From contig CAJPVJ010000021.1 in the NCBI GenBank assembly GCA_905397405.1, positions 1 through 64,000 of the forward strand: DNA of 64,000 nt. The letters are read 5' to 3'. The stretch is from Oppiella nova. Taxonomy: Eukaryota; Arthropoda; Arachnida; Sarcoptiformes; Oppiidae. The position numbers and the translations under genes are program-made. Positions within the stretch are counted from its first letter, which is position 1. Each line of letters starts with the position of its first letter. The notes below the pieces were generated by a model. The model made no database searches. It was not told the DNA's origin and worked only from the letters and a program-made list of their open reading frames with translations. This document shows, in pieces, positions 30,660-41,861 of the stretch.

Positions 30660-31397
30660 GTTGCAGAAACGCGTCCAAAGTTACACATATCGGGTGTTCG
30701 TCACGACGAGTCTCAACGCTTCGTCATTATAGGTCTGGTATAGGATTAGTTGATAGAGAACTGCACACAGAATACACGCTCTCCTCTCCACTCCATACAC
30801 TCTTTACACTCGCACTCCATGACCAGTACCACAGCCTACACTCAGTCCACATTAGATAACTATATATTCTTATATGTTACATGATATATATGTATGTAGT
30901 GTACAGAATATACTGTATATATTATATATTGTGTGTAGTCTTTACTCAAACATATTTAGTATGCGTCTGACGCGCAACAGAGGGACAGAGGGGTAGCAAA
31001 AAACGAGCCAACACTGGAGAGGTAGTAGAGAAATAGTGGCTTAAGTGAGAGCACAGCCACACAGAGACACAACTCCTCCGATGCCGAGGCATCACATCAT
31101 TGCTAACACACTAAACACACTACTTGTGACAAAACAAAAATAATTTTTGAACTATCATTAGGTTTGACGAATGAATAAAATATAAGCACACAATATATTA
31201 GTTATAGCGATGTTGTACGCGTCGTTTGGCCATCAATTGATGATAACCATCAACTCAAGCAAACTATTGACAGAATTTGGCAGAGAATTCCGTCCCCTCT
31301 TTTCGCTCTCAGTTTGAGTTTTGGAGACAAAAAACTTTTTTTTCTCGACTCAAGACCTAACATAACACAAGACATAACGCCAGCAAACATTACGCTA

Positions 31398-31431
<34 letters not shown>

Positions 31432-33902
31432 AACAATTTAAATGGAAGTATAATTTAGTCAATGAAGCGAATGTTGTTTTGCTTTAAGGCCTGGGCTATA
31501 ATTTTCAATTTTATAAATGTTTAGAGAGAGATTTATATAATATAATTACAATAGCAGTGGAGAAATGCCTGCCTATGAGGTTAGTACAGGAATTTGGATC
31601 TCAATTTAATGCTGTTTAGTAAACACTGAGAATACCAGTGAATACAGTGAATAGAGTGTAGAGAATGGCTTCAATGAATGCACGCCTCCACACATTTCTG
31701 GCTCGTAATCACTCCCCACCACCAAAACCATCGCAACTCTTGTTTCGCTCATTTAATTGATATTCAGAGCAGTCATTAAGCAATCGGTGAAAATTTATTA
31801 ATCAAACAATGCATGCGTTTTGACAGCGATGGTGGCTGTTTTGGCTCCAGTCTCTCAAGACGTATCGCAAACATAATTATTATTATATAATACTTATTTG
31901 ATATGTTATATAAAAAATTGCCAAATTCTCTAATAAGTGAGGTTATGCCTGATACCTGGGTATCGCGTATATTTATGGCTGTGAAATGTATTCATTTGAT
32001 GGAGAGGTAGTGGTGAGTGATGCGAGAAATTCACCCCAAGGTTTGTAACACCAGTCATCATATCGAGTGAATTGCTAACTATCTATCGCTAACTACTCAC
32101 TACTTCACATAAATCTATGTATTTTTTGATCCATTATCACAGTAGCACTCGAAGCCATTAGACAGATATAGTTAGAAAAACATGTCTTATTAAAGTTGCT
32201 CTGATATTAAGATAGTGGTAGTGCTAGTGGTTTGCCTTTTTCTTAATGTTTGCCAACAACTCTACACAACTCTAACAATCTTTACAACTCTGGCAAATAA
32301 ATACTTTTATTATGATTACTATTAAAACTATTCTCTTAGTGTACACTTACACTTATGTTTAGTTAAGTTAAAAACTTTTTTCTTACACTACATCCAAACT
32401 GAATAATAAATATTTATTTTTTAACAGTTTATAGCACTCGAGTGCTTTAATAGTGCACTTTCCGAGAGTGGGCTCTAATTTGCTTTTGTTATATACAACC
32501 CAAAAATGATTTGTTAAACAAACTATTGAATGCCTAAACATTATGAGCCAAACATTTTCATTATTTAAGACGTTTGTGTCTCTCATTTGGCAGTCCAAGT
32601 GGTCTCTTGGAGATTGTGTATACACTTTAGGGGCACTCATTCACTACAGTCGAGCCGTTCTGTTATATCGAATGGCTTAAAGAAATAGCCGAAACTTATT
32701 AGTGATCGAGTTTACCACTAATAGTCCCGACTATACGGTTCAGACATTAAGACTATCTCATCGATGAGTGCATTTAAATGTGTCTTACTTTCTATGACAA
32801 AACCAAATGGTAAACACTCAGTAATATACAGCAAAACCAATACCAATTCGGAGGAGAGAGAGAGAGAGAGTTAACTGAATTGAATGGTGAGTGAGTAGTA
32901 GTGAAAATTGAATGCTTTTCTCATATCTTTATTGAATGAGTGAAACGCATCTGATTTGAAGACAATCTTTGCGAACATTTAAACAAAATTGCGGTCAAAG
33001 AGAAAGAGACCGAAAGCAGTGGAGAGCCTATGGATAGCCTGTAGTGAGTGGTATTGGGTTAAGTCAAACGGGCGACAGACAGTCACTCATTGCATGGATG
33101 TCTCCAACTTTAAACGCTTAATGTGAAGACTCCAACACTGAGAACAATAGGAGGATTGTATACGAGCCCAAAATGGTGTCACCTAATGCTGCATTTGTCT
33201 GCCTGTGCCGCTCTCGTCTCCCTTTCCCCCCACAGTTCGTCAGAATATTGAATCTCCAGTTCCCTTCTCTCACTCGGAAGGTCTATCTTAAGTCTGTGAA
33301 CCCGATAGCAGTGTTATAGCGATCCCTTAATTTACATGATATACACACTAATACTACGAATACTATGGACTCGTATTAAGTCTGTCTCTCTTAAGTTGGC
33401 TTTGAATGGCAGTCACTGTTACTGTATTTATAAGTGCTTTAAACAGTACAGCGAAGCGCAGGGCGATCGAGATATACATGTCTGAGCAGTGTTTCACATA
33501 CCGTCGTCCAGATTTGGTGATAACCATTTCGGTCCCGAGAGCGTGAAATTTTTCCCAAAGATCTTTCGACTCGAGAATGACTTTAGGGTCGTCTTCGACG
33601 CCGTCGTCCTCGGGCTCGAAGGGCCGCACAGGGGGTGCGCCGATGGAGTGCGACGCCAGCACGTCCTCGGCCGTGATGAAGGGCGAGCCCCCGGCCGACA
33701 GGGGCGGCGGCACTTGCGTCGGCATCTTTCCGAAGAGGCCAGACATGGGCCCGAACGCCGCCAACGCCGACAAGTAGGCCGACTGCGAGGGCTGCGCCGA
33801 TCGGTAGCTGAAGTCGGCCGGTCTCAGGAGGAAGGGCTGCTGGTAAGCCATGTCACTGTACTCGTGTGCTGGCCAGGGCTCTACATCAAGACGAAATTTC
33901 AT
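11097..33902 (-). CDS. Tbx2/omb: Tbx2/3-type T-box transcription factor (optomotor-blind homolog)
   Basis: A DNA-binding developmental repressor of the Tbx2 subfamily, acting in the nucleus. Exons: 33902-33502, 17207-16943, 16852-16706, 16588-16512, 16430-16213 and 12181-11097. All junctions have GT..AG ends and keep frame, giving about 730 residues. Exon 1 carries the Tbx2-like start MAYQQPF..RPADF and the opening of the T-box ([24 protein letters not shown]). Exon 2 carries [11 protein letters not shown] and the conserved [17 protein letters not shown] stretch. Exon 3 carries [26 protein letters not shown] and AVTAYQNEK. Exon 4 closes the box with [20 protein letters not shown], the last part as in fly Omb. 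Exon 5 is acidic (DYSDDDEE). Exon 6 is Ser/Pro/Asn-rich and holds the conserved C-terminal repressor motif ([15 protein letters not shown]) before the TAG at 11097-11099. The start is either the ATG at 33902 or the family-like MAYQ ATG at 33851. Intron 1 is 16.3 kb, which suits a patterned gene with intronic enhancers. Confidence 0.95.
12182..16212 (-). other. intron 5 of the T-box gene
   Basis: A 4.0-kb intron between the acidic exon and the last exon, with donor GTATGC and acceptor TTTCAG. The contents are AT-rich, with a (CT)n tract at 12501-12520 and a short C-run near 13205. I see no exon or RNA gene in it. Confidence 0.8.
12501..12520. repeat. (CT)n microsatellite
   Basis: Dinucleotide run inside intron 5 of the T-box gene. 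Confidence 0.95.
20808..21063. repeat. tandem duplication, offset 128
   Basis: Two copies (20808-20935 and 20936-21063) differ at a single base in the CA-rich part. The unit includes a GC-box-like GCCCCGCCCC. The offset of exactly 128 bp is shared with four unrelated duplications in the window, so an assembly join between two haplotype contigs is likelier than a real repeat. Confidence 0.92.
24561..24592. repeat. (CT)n microsatellite
   Basis: Dinucleotide run in T-box intron 1. A short array of the 10-bp unit AGACTAAAAC lies just upstream at 24489-24528. Confidence 0.95.
27815..27846. repeat. (GA)n microsatellite
   Basis: Dinucleotide run in T-box intron 1. Confidence 0.95.
28401..28435. 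repeat. (CT)n microsatellite
   Basis: Dinucleotide run in T-box intron 1. Confidence 0.95.
30617..30657. repeat. (GA)n microsatellite
   Basis: About 40 bp of uninterrupted GA, among the longest tracts in the window, in T-box intron 1. Confidence 0.95.
31401..31428. repeat. (CT)n microsatellite
   Basis: Dinucleotide run in T-box intron 1. Confidence 0.95.
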
Positions 33903-35537
33903 GGATGAAGGCTTGGATCGCGAACCAGTCTTTGACAACCACTAAACACATCAATTCTGCGATCACTGAATGTTTTTGTATAATATTTTTGATTTCAATT
34001 CACTTTTTTGTTTGTTTTGGGATTGTTTTTCTCAATAATATTCTAATGATTCTTATGATTGATTGGAGAAAATAATTTGACTAAACGATCATTAGTTGAC
34101 GACTTCTCGCAGTCGATGTGTGCTTTCCGATCAACAAAATTACGTTTCTCTCGATTACTTTATTAATTGTCTTTTTTCAGTTCACTATCTTTTCAAGGAT
34201 TTCCACTTTCATACCACTCTCTCAAGTCGTTGTGCTTTTTGCTTCTCTATTCAATTCTTGGACTTATTTCAGATTCTTTCTCACAACACACAACTTCACA
34301 CTAATTGGTGTCAAAACTGTATCAAAATATGTATTAAAAATTAATAAAACTTTTCTAACGTATGTGTCATAAAACATAAATGATTTGATTATGAAAACTA
34401 CTCACCAGTGGTTGTTCGCCGATAATAGTCTTTTATATTCAATCACCCAATCACTGGAGACGTGGATATCGGCTTAAAAATCAATTTACAGCTGATTTAT
34501 ATACGAAATTAATTTGATTGCACTCTTATATAAGTTATAAGGTTTATATCAAAAGTTGTGTCGAATTCTTGCGAAACTAAACGATAAGAACATTAGGAGA
34601 CGAGAGAAACGAAACACTTTTTTTGGGGTAAATATTATCGAATGAAATAAATCACAAATTAGTTGGTTTTGATGGAGAGTGAGGTCTTGTACTCAATATT
34701 ATTATTATCATGAGTTTAGTGCTGTATATATCACGCAATAATTCTTGATCGCGATTCTGGTAATACGAGTACCAGTGCTGGCGATGATGCGACAACTCTG
34801 GCCACAAGAACTAACACAGATTGGGTCTGCGATGGTGAGATGACATGCCTGGATGTGTCGCCTGACTTATAGGTTCTGATATGACACCACTGGTAATGGT
34901 ATATCAAAGTGAGGACAGTGTGAACACAACACACAACTGTGCCAACGATGGCAACTGAGGCAGTGCTTGCATGTGAGACAACTCTCTCTGTCTCTCTCTT
35001 TGCTCTCTCGCTCTCTGAGTCTATCTCACAGTTCTCTCTCTCAATGGTAATAGAGTACTGAAGATATGGTGGATTGGCTCAAACCTCACGTGCGAATCTT
35101 TGGTACGAAACTGTGAACAGTCGTACAAAAACTGTGAGAGGAGTCTCCTTAAGCGTTATAAAGCGAGTTCATAGCGTTCACAGCATTTCAGAGCCTGTTT
35201 TGATACCAGTTTTCGAGAACCCGTAGGAATTACTTAGCCATAGACGTGGCACTCGCGCGTGTCAGCCAATAAAACCAATACTCACCATTTGCCGGTGCGC
35301 TCAGCCAGGCCTTTGGGTGGAGCTGTCATAACAAACACAAAATACAGTCAATGTTCACGCCGTCAATTCGCGCTTTAATTCTCTCTCTCTTTTCCTATGA
35401 TATCGCAAAATATAACTCAACTAAATGTGTGCTCTTTCTATCAATTCTCTTCATTCACTCACAGCTCCCGCGCCATCCCTTCCATCATTTTATCTCTTCT
35501 TTCTCTTCGCTTTCACTTCCTTTCAGCTCATCTCCTC

Positions 35538-35539
<2 letters not shown>

Positions 35540-35579
<40 letters not shown>

Positions 35580-35859
35580 NTGTAATGTCCTCATAAAGTC
35601 TCATCTCTACTCTCTCTCTCTCTCTCTCTCTTCACAACTATCTATCTCTGGATGTGCCGTCGCATCAAAATTTAGTTTCTATGGCAGCACCGGGTGGTCG
35701 ATGATTGCAGACCCGGAGAGAAAAAAGAGAGTAAAGACTTGGAGGATAGAGGAGAGAGATAGAGAGTAAAGACTTGGAAGATACAGGAGAGAGATAGAGA
35801 GTGAGAGTGGGAGAGAGAGAGAGAGAGAGTAGAGATGAGACTTTATGAGGACATTACAC
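35540..35859. repeat. inverted repeat around a single-N join
   Basis: Directly after the lone N at 35580, the sequence starting TGTAATGTCCTCATAAAGTC (35581) runs into a (CT)n tract. It recurs in inverted orientation at about 35810-35859. Between the arms a second unit (AGTAAAGACTTGG...) is tandemly repeated at 35730-35805, and this unit is found inverted again at about 36696-36742. The (CT)n run at 35540-35579, the N and the inverted copies suggest a forced join in low-complexity sequence. Confidence 0.8.
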
Positions 35860-36520
35860 ATTGAATAATCTTATTTAAAACAACGCATCATTGAACCAAA
35901 TAGTGTACAGTCTCTACAGTCTTCCCTCAATAGTCTCCTCTGTTATAGTCTGTGCACACAATAGTGAACATACGTCTCACTCCATCCCTTCATTGAGTTG
36001 TGTTTTATAGCAAACATTAAAACGAATCAATTTTTTATGCGAAACACAAGCTATCGGTTTGTGTTTGTCTTTGGCATCAATTTTGGGCTAAATTTTTCTC
36101 TGCTTTAGTGTTCACAACAGAAACATAGTATCGATTCCTCTGTAGCTCGTAATGAATCAATGGATAAGGCGTTGGTATCCATTGGCATCGGGAGCCACTT
36201 TAGAGTGAATACATGTAATTTAATGCAATATAATCAGTCGGTACGGCACCGGTAATGCACATCACATGCAAATTGTATTCTCAATTTGAGAGACTAATGT
36301 CTATTTTGTCTGTTTTGTCTATTTTTTGTTTGCATTATTTGCACAGTTGTATCAGCAGTTTCTTTATTGAAAATTGATTAGCAGTAGGAGTAGACGGCCG
36401 CACGATAGCAGCGAAGCCCTATTCATTTTGGTCGCATCCGCATCCCATCCCTTCATTTCTGATTCAGTGGTTCGTGTACTACAACTACAACTTATCTGTC
36501 GCACTGGTAGTCGCGTTGGT

Positions 36521-36522
<2 letters not shown>

Positions 36523-36552
<30 letters not shown>
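36523..36552. repeat. (CT)n microsatellite
   Basis: Dinucleotide run in intergenic DNA between the T-box and kinesin genes. Confidence 0.95.
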
Positions 36553-36554
<2 letters not shown>

Positions 36555-37499
36555 GATGTCTTATCATTTAATTATTTATTTTGCAGTTAATGAAGAGCTC
36601 AGGAATGTTAGCGCAGAATCCAAAGTGCAGTTTGTGTTCACAATCGTCTCAACAATTATATATATTTATCACTGTTTCCGATTAAATATGAAAACTCTCA
36701 CTCTCTATCTCTCTCCTGTATCTTCCAAGTCTTTACTCTCTCTCTCTCTCTCTCTCGCACTCTGGCATTCAATTGTGACTATTATTCTGAAACCAACCAA
36801 CAGTTTCTGGTGCTCACTGTCAGCGCTGTAACAGCTATAACGCCAGCGCCAGTACTGCACACATACAGCGCTTTTTACACAAACTTTATGCTAGTTTTGC
36901 ATAAAAGGCTACAATGTATGGCATTATATATAAAATGAATTAACATTACTAACGATTTGCGTGAAACACAAAAACAGTCGAGAACTCCAACTGAGTGTCG
37001 GAAAGATTTAGTGAAGAGTATAAAAATAATTATGAATACATGACATAAATAATAGACAACATTTTGAACATTACTTTCGTTTCTAGTCTATTCTCACTCC
37101 AAAATTGTTCGCCTTTTTTGCTAAATAATACACAAGAAAACAGTCATTTAAGTAGAGATTTACACAAAAAACAACAAGAATTGGCTGCAAAAAAAGAAAA
37201 TTAATTATTTTTTCCTTTTTTGCCATTTTGTGAGCATTTGTGTGCAAACAGTAAATCATTTTCTAGTATTAGATGATATAATCTTTCAAAAGTACAGAAA
37301 TAAAAAATAATTTTTTAATTTAAATAGTATCTCTAATAGTAATAATAATAATACAATAATGTGTTTTTATTATACATAAGAATTTGGATTCAATTTGTGA
37401 ATCACGTAAAAACGTAAACCAATTCATATAATAACATTAAATAACAGTTAATTTCAATTGTTATGAAAAACTAATAAATAAAAATGCTTATAAAAATTC

Positions 37500-37524
37500 G
37501 TCTCTCTCTCTCTCTCTCTCTCTC
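37500..37524. repeat. (CT)n microsatellite
   Basis: Dinucleotide run about 400 bp past the kinesin 3' end. Confidence 0.95.
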
Positions 37525-37925
37525 TTCTTAAAAAATGTTTTAAATATAAAACATTTGGTTTTCATTAAATGATTTAAAACGCTAATTACGATGAGAGCCA
37601 ACAGTTGTTTGAACGCGTGATTTGTTGGGCATTTAGTATATGAGTGTATGTTATATATATGTTATTCAATCGCCAATTCGTGAAAACATCGGTAATGGTA
37701 TTCACGACAAAATAGGCCATCACTACAGCCTCTTCATCACTACAAGGAGACTATCAAAGCTATACACGTCTCTGACTCTGTTATTTGGCGTAACCATGTC
37801 TTTGCACACATAATGGTGAGACGCAGAGCACAGGTAGGAATTGCAGGAAAGAAAGGTACACAACGTTAATGCCCACAATGAATGGGCACTGGAGTAGGAA
37901 TTAGGTGGACTCGAATGCCAAGTAG

Positions 37926-40900
37926 TTATTTGTTGCTCTTCCTAATGATGTGAGTGCGTGCAGCTGCTGCTGACGTCCCTCTCAGCTCAAAGTTTGGGCT
38001 CAGGTCTGCTCTCCAGATACCACAGCCAGCACACGGAGGTAGGGATGAGAGAGAGAGAGAGAGAAACGCATTAACACACAAACCACACACATATCAGCGT
38101 TTTTATTAAAATATAAGATTATTTCGATATATAAGATATAATAAGACAAACACATGCCTACGGATCCGTTGTGTGGCTGAGCGTCTTGTCTTCCCTTTGT
38201 TTGCCTCTCATTACCCAACGCTAGCCTCCGATTCCCCTTTAGGTCTTTCATACCTTTGCGATCGACTGATAAGCCATTGCTGTCAACGCTTTGATCTTTG
38301 ATGGCTTCGGTGGCGATCGTATGGCCCTTATGTCCGGCGGCAGACAGTCTTCTCAGAAGGCGCTCGTTCTCCCGACAAACCATTTCGTGGTCGTGTATTA
38401 GGGTCTGTCTCTGTTGGTGGAGCTGCGAGTTCTCGGCCCTATTGGTCCGCAAAACACAGACACAAACAAAGAGATCATACAATGAATATAATATCCACTA
38501 AAATAGATAATCAGCTCATTGTTTGAGTTGAAGCACAAAAATATATGTGTTTTTATATATGGTATGTCTGAACAGCAATATATTCTGTATGACTGACCGC
38601 AACGACTCGTTCTCCTGCATGTATTTGTTCACAATTTTTGGGTGTAATTCAGTTTCGCTGTCTATTTGTCCATTGCTTTCAATTAGCGATGTATCCGAGC
38701 CATGAGAAGTGGGTCTGTCAGCCCTGTCACCGGTGTCGCCATTACTGGTGTTAAGCGGGAATCCATTGCCGAGATTCAGCTGTATTCAAATGGCATGGCA
38801 TGGAAATGGATGTTGAGATTAGTTTTGATTACACAACACACACACACACACATCCATTAGTATCCCTCCCAACAAATTAGAGCTTCACTCTAATCACTCT
38901 AATCATAGTTTGCAAACTACATACGCCAAGGGCTATGTTTGCACAACGTATCAAATGTGTCAGCTCGCAACCTCTCAATTGCTAACCAAATGCTCGCTAT
39001 TACTCGTAGTTTAGTACAACGTTTTTGTATTCAGTGATTACCTGTTGTCTCAAATAGTTGTTTTCCATACGCAAGAGACGAACCTCTCGTTTCAGACTCA
39101 GTATTAGTAGTTCTCGCGGATCCTAAACAGTCATTAATAGACAACAATTGCATAATTAATGCATTCATGTTATGCTAAGTTTTGCAATTAATGTGAAAAT
39201 TCTCGCAAACCATTTGAACGATGGGATGGGTCTTGACTTTCTTAGCTCTCGACGCATATCTTAATGTATTTATTGTTTCCGATGCGTCCAACTTATGCGG
39301 ACTCACACAAGCTATCTATCAATTCATTCAACATTACATTACAGCAAATAGATTTGTCTTCAAATTACAATTTTATTGGATTCATGACTATTACTGATAC
39401 TATGGCTAAGATTTGCAAACTCACTAAACTATATTTAATTATGCCTAAATAACAAATGTAATATCATTTTATAAGTAGTTAACTTTGATTGCTCACATTA
39501 TGAATCCTTGAATTTTTACAATCAATTAAATATTTATTCATTGAAATATATTATTCAAGAATTGAGTTTTGTTTTTACATGTCTCGCTATTCAGCCATAA
39601 ATTCTTAAGAATTCTAAAACTATTTAAAAATTATTTTAAAGTAGCTTACTAAAAATATAATGCATTGCACAGAATCGCATTTTATATAATAATAATATTA
39701 TTATGTCTAACTTAATATTGCTAATTTTAAATTTTTGTGAGTTTATACTCCAAACAATAATATTGTCTTAAAATGTTTGATCTAGTCTGTGCATGTTTAT
39801 TGTTTTTATTGAATTTTAGATTTCAATGTTTATATCTTATTCAAAATTTTTTTATTTACAATCGATTATCGCATGAATTGTGACTAATTTAATGTTAAAT
39901 CAATTTAAATGATATGTCAGTCTATTGTTGTTTTTTATGTTTTTGTAACTAGTAAATGACACTTATATCATATTTTAAAAAGCAAACAAACTTTTCAGCT
40001 AACATTAAATATGTTAAAGTCTTCAAAAACTTTATGTTCGCTAAGTATCCGAATTAATATTAATTAGATTCTCAATTTATGTAAATACGCTATGACTTTA
40101 AATTAAATGACAGAAAAACAAATTTAATTTTCAAGAATTAAGTTTTATGAGACGGCAATAAACTTTTCATATAAATTATTACTCGTATTCCACTTCAATG
40201 AATACATACAAACAGTGAAATGCTATCAAACATAAACGGAATAATCAATAGCTTAATGCTGAGACACATTTGAGTGAATCCCTTGTCTAAGTACTTAAGA
40301 AATTCTCAATTGATTAGAGAAAGTGTTAAAACTGATGGAAATAGTGGACAATTACATAGAAATGTAATCAATACAATAGAATCGCGAGTAAAAGCAAGGA
40401 TTTCATACCATTAGAGTCATGCCATTGCCTGAGAGACTGTCTGCGAGAAGTTTAGTGAGAGTGGAGTCTCGATAGGGAATGTGACCGCTTCTCCTCTTAG
40501 GGTCGGACAGAGAGGAAATACAGTTGCCTTTTACAGAGAGTAGAGTAAATAAAAGTGCTATATATAGGGCTAATATTTTCGAGAGATATTTAAGTATAAG
40601 CACACAGACACACACACACACACACACACTGGTACCTAAAACAAGCAAGGAGCGATTGATATTATTGGCTTCAATTAGTGTCTCTCCTTTACTGTTAGTT
40701 CTCTTTGTCTTCTCACTGCCTGCGAGATCGACGATACACAGCCGGCCCTCTCTCCTAATATAGCCCTTTCATTGAAAAAAAGGACAGTAAAGCAGTTCGT
40801 AATTATCATATGAATATTTGTGAGGCGCCACACAGTTATGGCACAGGGAGTAGAGTGAGAGAGAGCCCTGAGCCCAGGATATGTGTGCGACCATACGTTA

Positions 40901-41819
40901 CCTGAGGATCTTCGGGGTCCTGTGTCTCGGAGGCCAACGTGATTGTCATGACGCTATGGGAACGACTGGAGTTATCGTTCATACTGTGACTCCGAACCTG
41001 TCTGTTCTTACAGCCTATCAAAGACAATGCAGAGATAGTCATCTCAATGTTTATATCCATTACTAATCCCATTGGCAGACCTTCTTCGAGCACTCCTTCG
41101 AGATCGCCGATGTCTTCGCACTCAACTTTGAACAGATTTTCGGCGTAAAAGCCGCGATCTTTAGCCCACCGGACGTTCAGACTCTTCGGCGATGGGTTGA
41201 GGAGATCGAGAACCTGTGTATACGAGAGAGCATAGGATGAGAGCCGAGAATGAGATGAATGAATGAATGAATGAATGATCGCAGAGAGAAATCATAGTAA
41301 TTAAGGACTGAATATAAACAATATATTTAGTAATTGACATGTCAGTGGTGTAAGTGCTCTGTCAGCGCCCATGCAACTAGAATTAGCGTAATGTGTACTG
41401 GAGCACATTATAATACTTATTTATCACAATAATATGTTATAACGTGTAATAGTGTACTACCTGCTCGTTATAGACTTCAAGGTAAGAGACATGAATAATG
41501 TAGAGAAGACTTCTGTTTTTTCTGAGTTTGATTTGTTCAAAAAGATATGCAAAGGCTAATTGCATGACACCAATCATTTTCTTGTCTGCCTGTGCTCTGT
41601 GCGCTGCCTGTGCTCCTCTCTCTCTTTTGCCATCATTAGGACTTCCTTTGCCAGCGATTGTGTTCTCGGACGTCGAATATTGCTGTTATAGCCATATAAT
41701 GACAGTTTGAATAAATAGAGACAAATGTTACCTATAGTTACAACTCTCATAACTAATAATATTTCTTAACACAAGTAATTTGTGTGAGAGAGTGTGTGTT
41801 CAGGCAATTCTCTCTCCCG

Positions 41820-41861
<42 letters not shown>

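Larger units (their letters stand above)
17208..33501 (-). other. 16.3-kb first intron of the T-box gene
   Basis: The donor is GTATGT, directly after the codons for TKSGRR, and the acceptor is ACACAG before RMFPSF. The intron holds many GA/CT tracts (24561-24592, 27815-27846, 28401-28435, 30617-30657, 31401-31428), a CAC-rich stretch at 18920-18977, four copies of a 10-bp unit AGACTAAAAC near 24489-24528, and a 128-offset tandem duplication at 20808-21063. No open frame in it looks like protein I can recognise. Enhancers are likely here from what is known of omb/Tbx2 genes, but I cannot point to one. Confidence 0.85.
33903..37925. other. T-box upstream region / intergenic
   Basis: This is the 4-kb space between the T-box start and the 3' end of the kinesin gene, both on the minus strand. 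It should hold the T-box promoter and 5' leader, but I cannot place a start site. It also has a single unresolved base (N at 35580) inside a long (CT)n tract and a set of inverted copies around it, described separately. No supported gene. Confidence 0.5.

Noticed and set aside
36145-36200. A tRNA-like D-arm sequence (AATGGATAAGGCG)
   Set aside because: No T-arm GGTTCGA box and no acceptor-stem pairing are visible, so it is not a tRNA gene.
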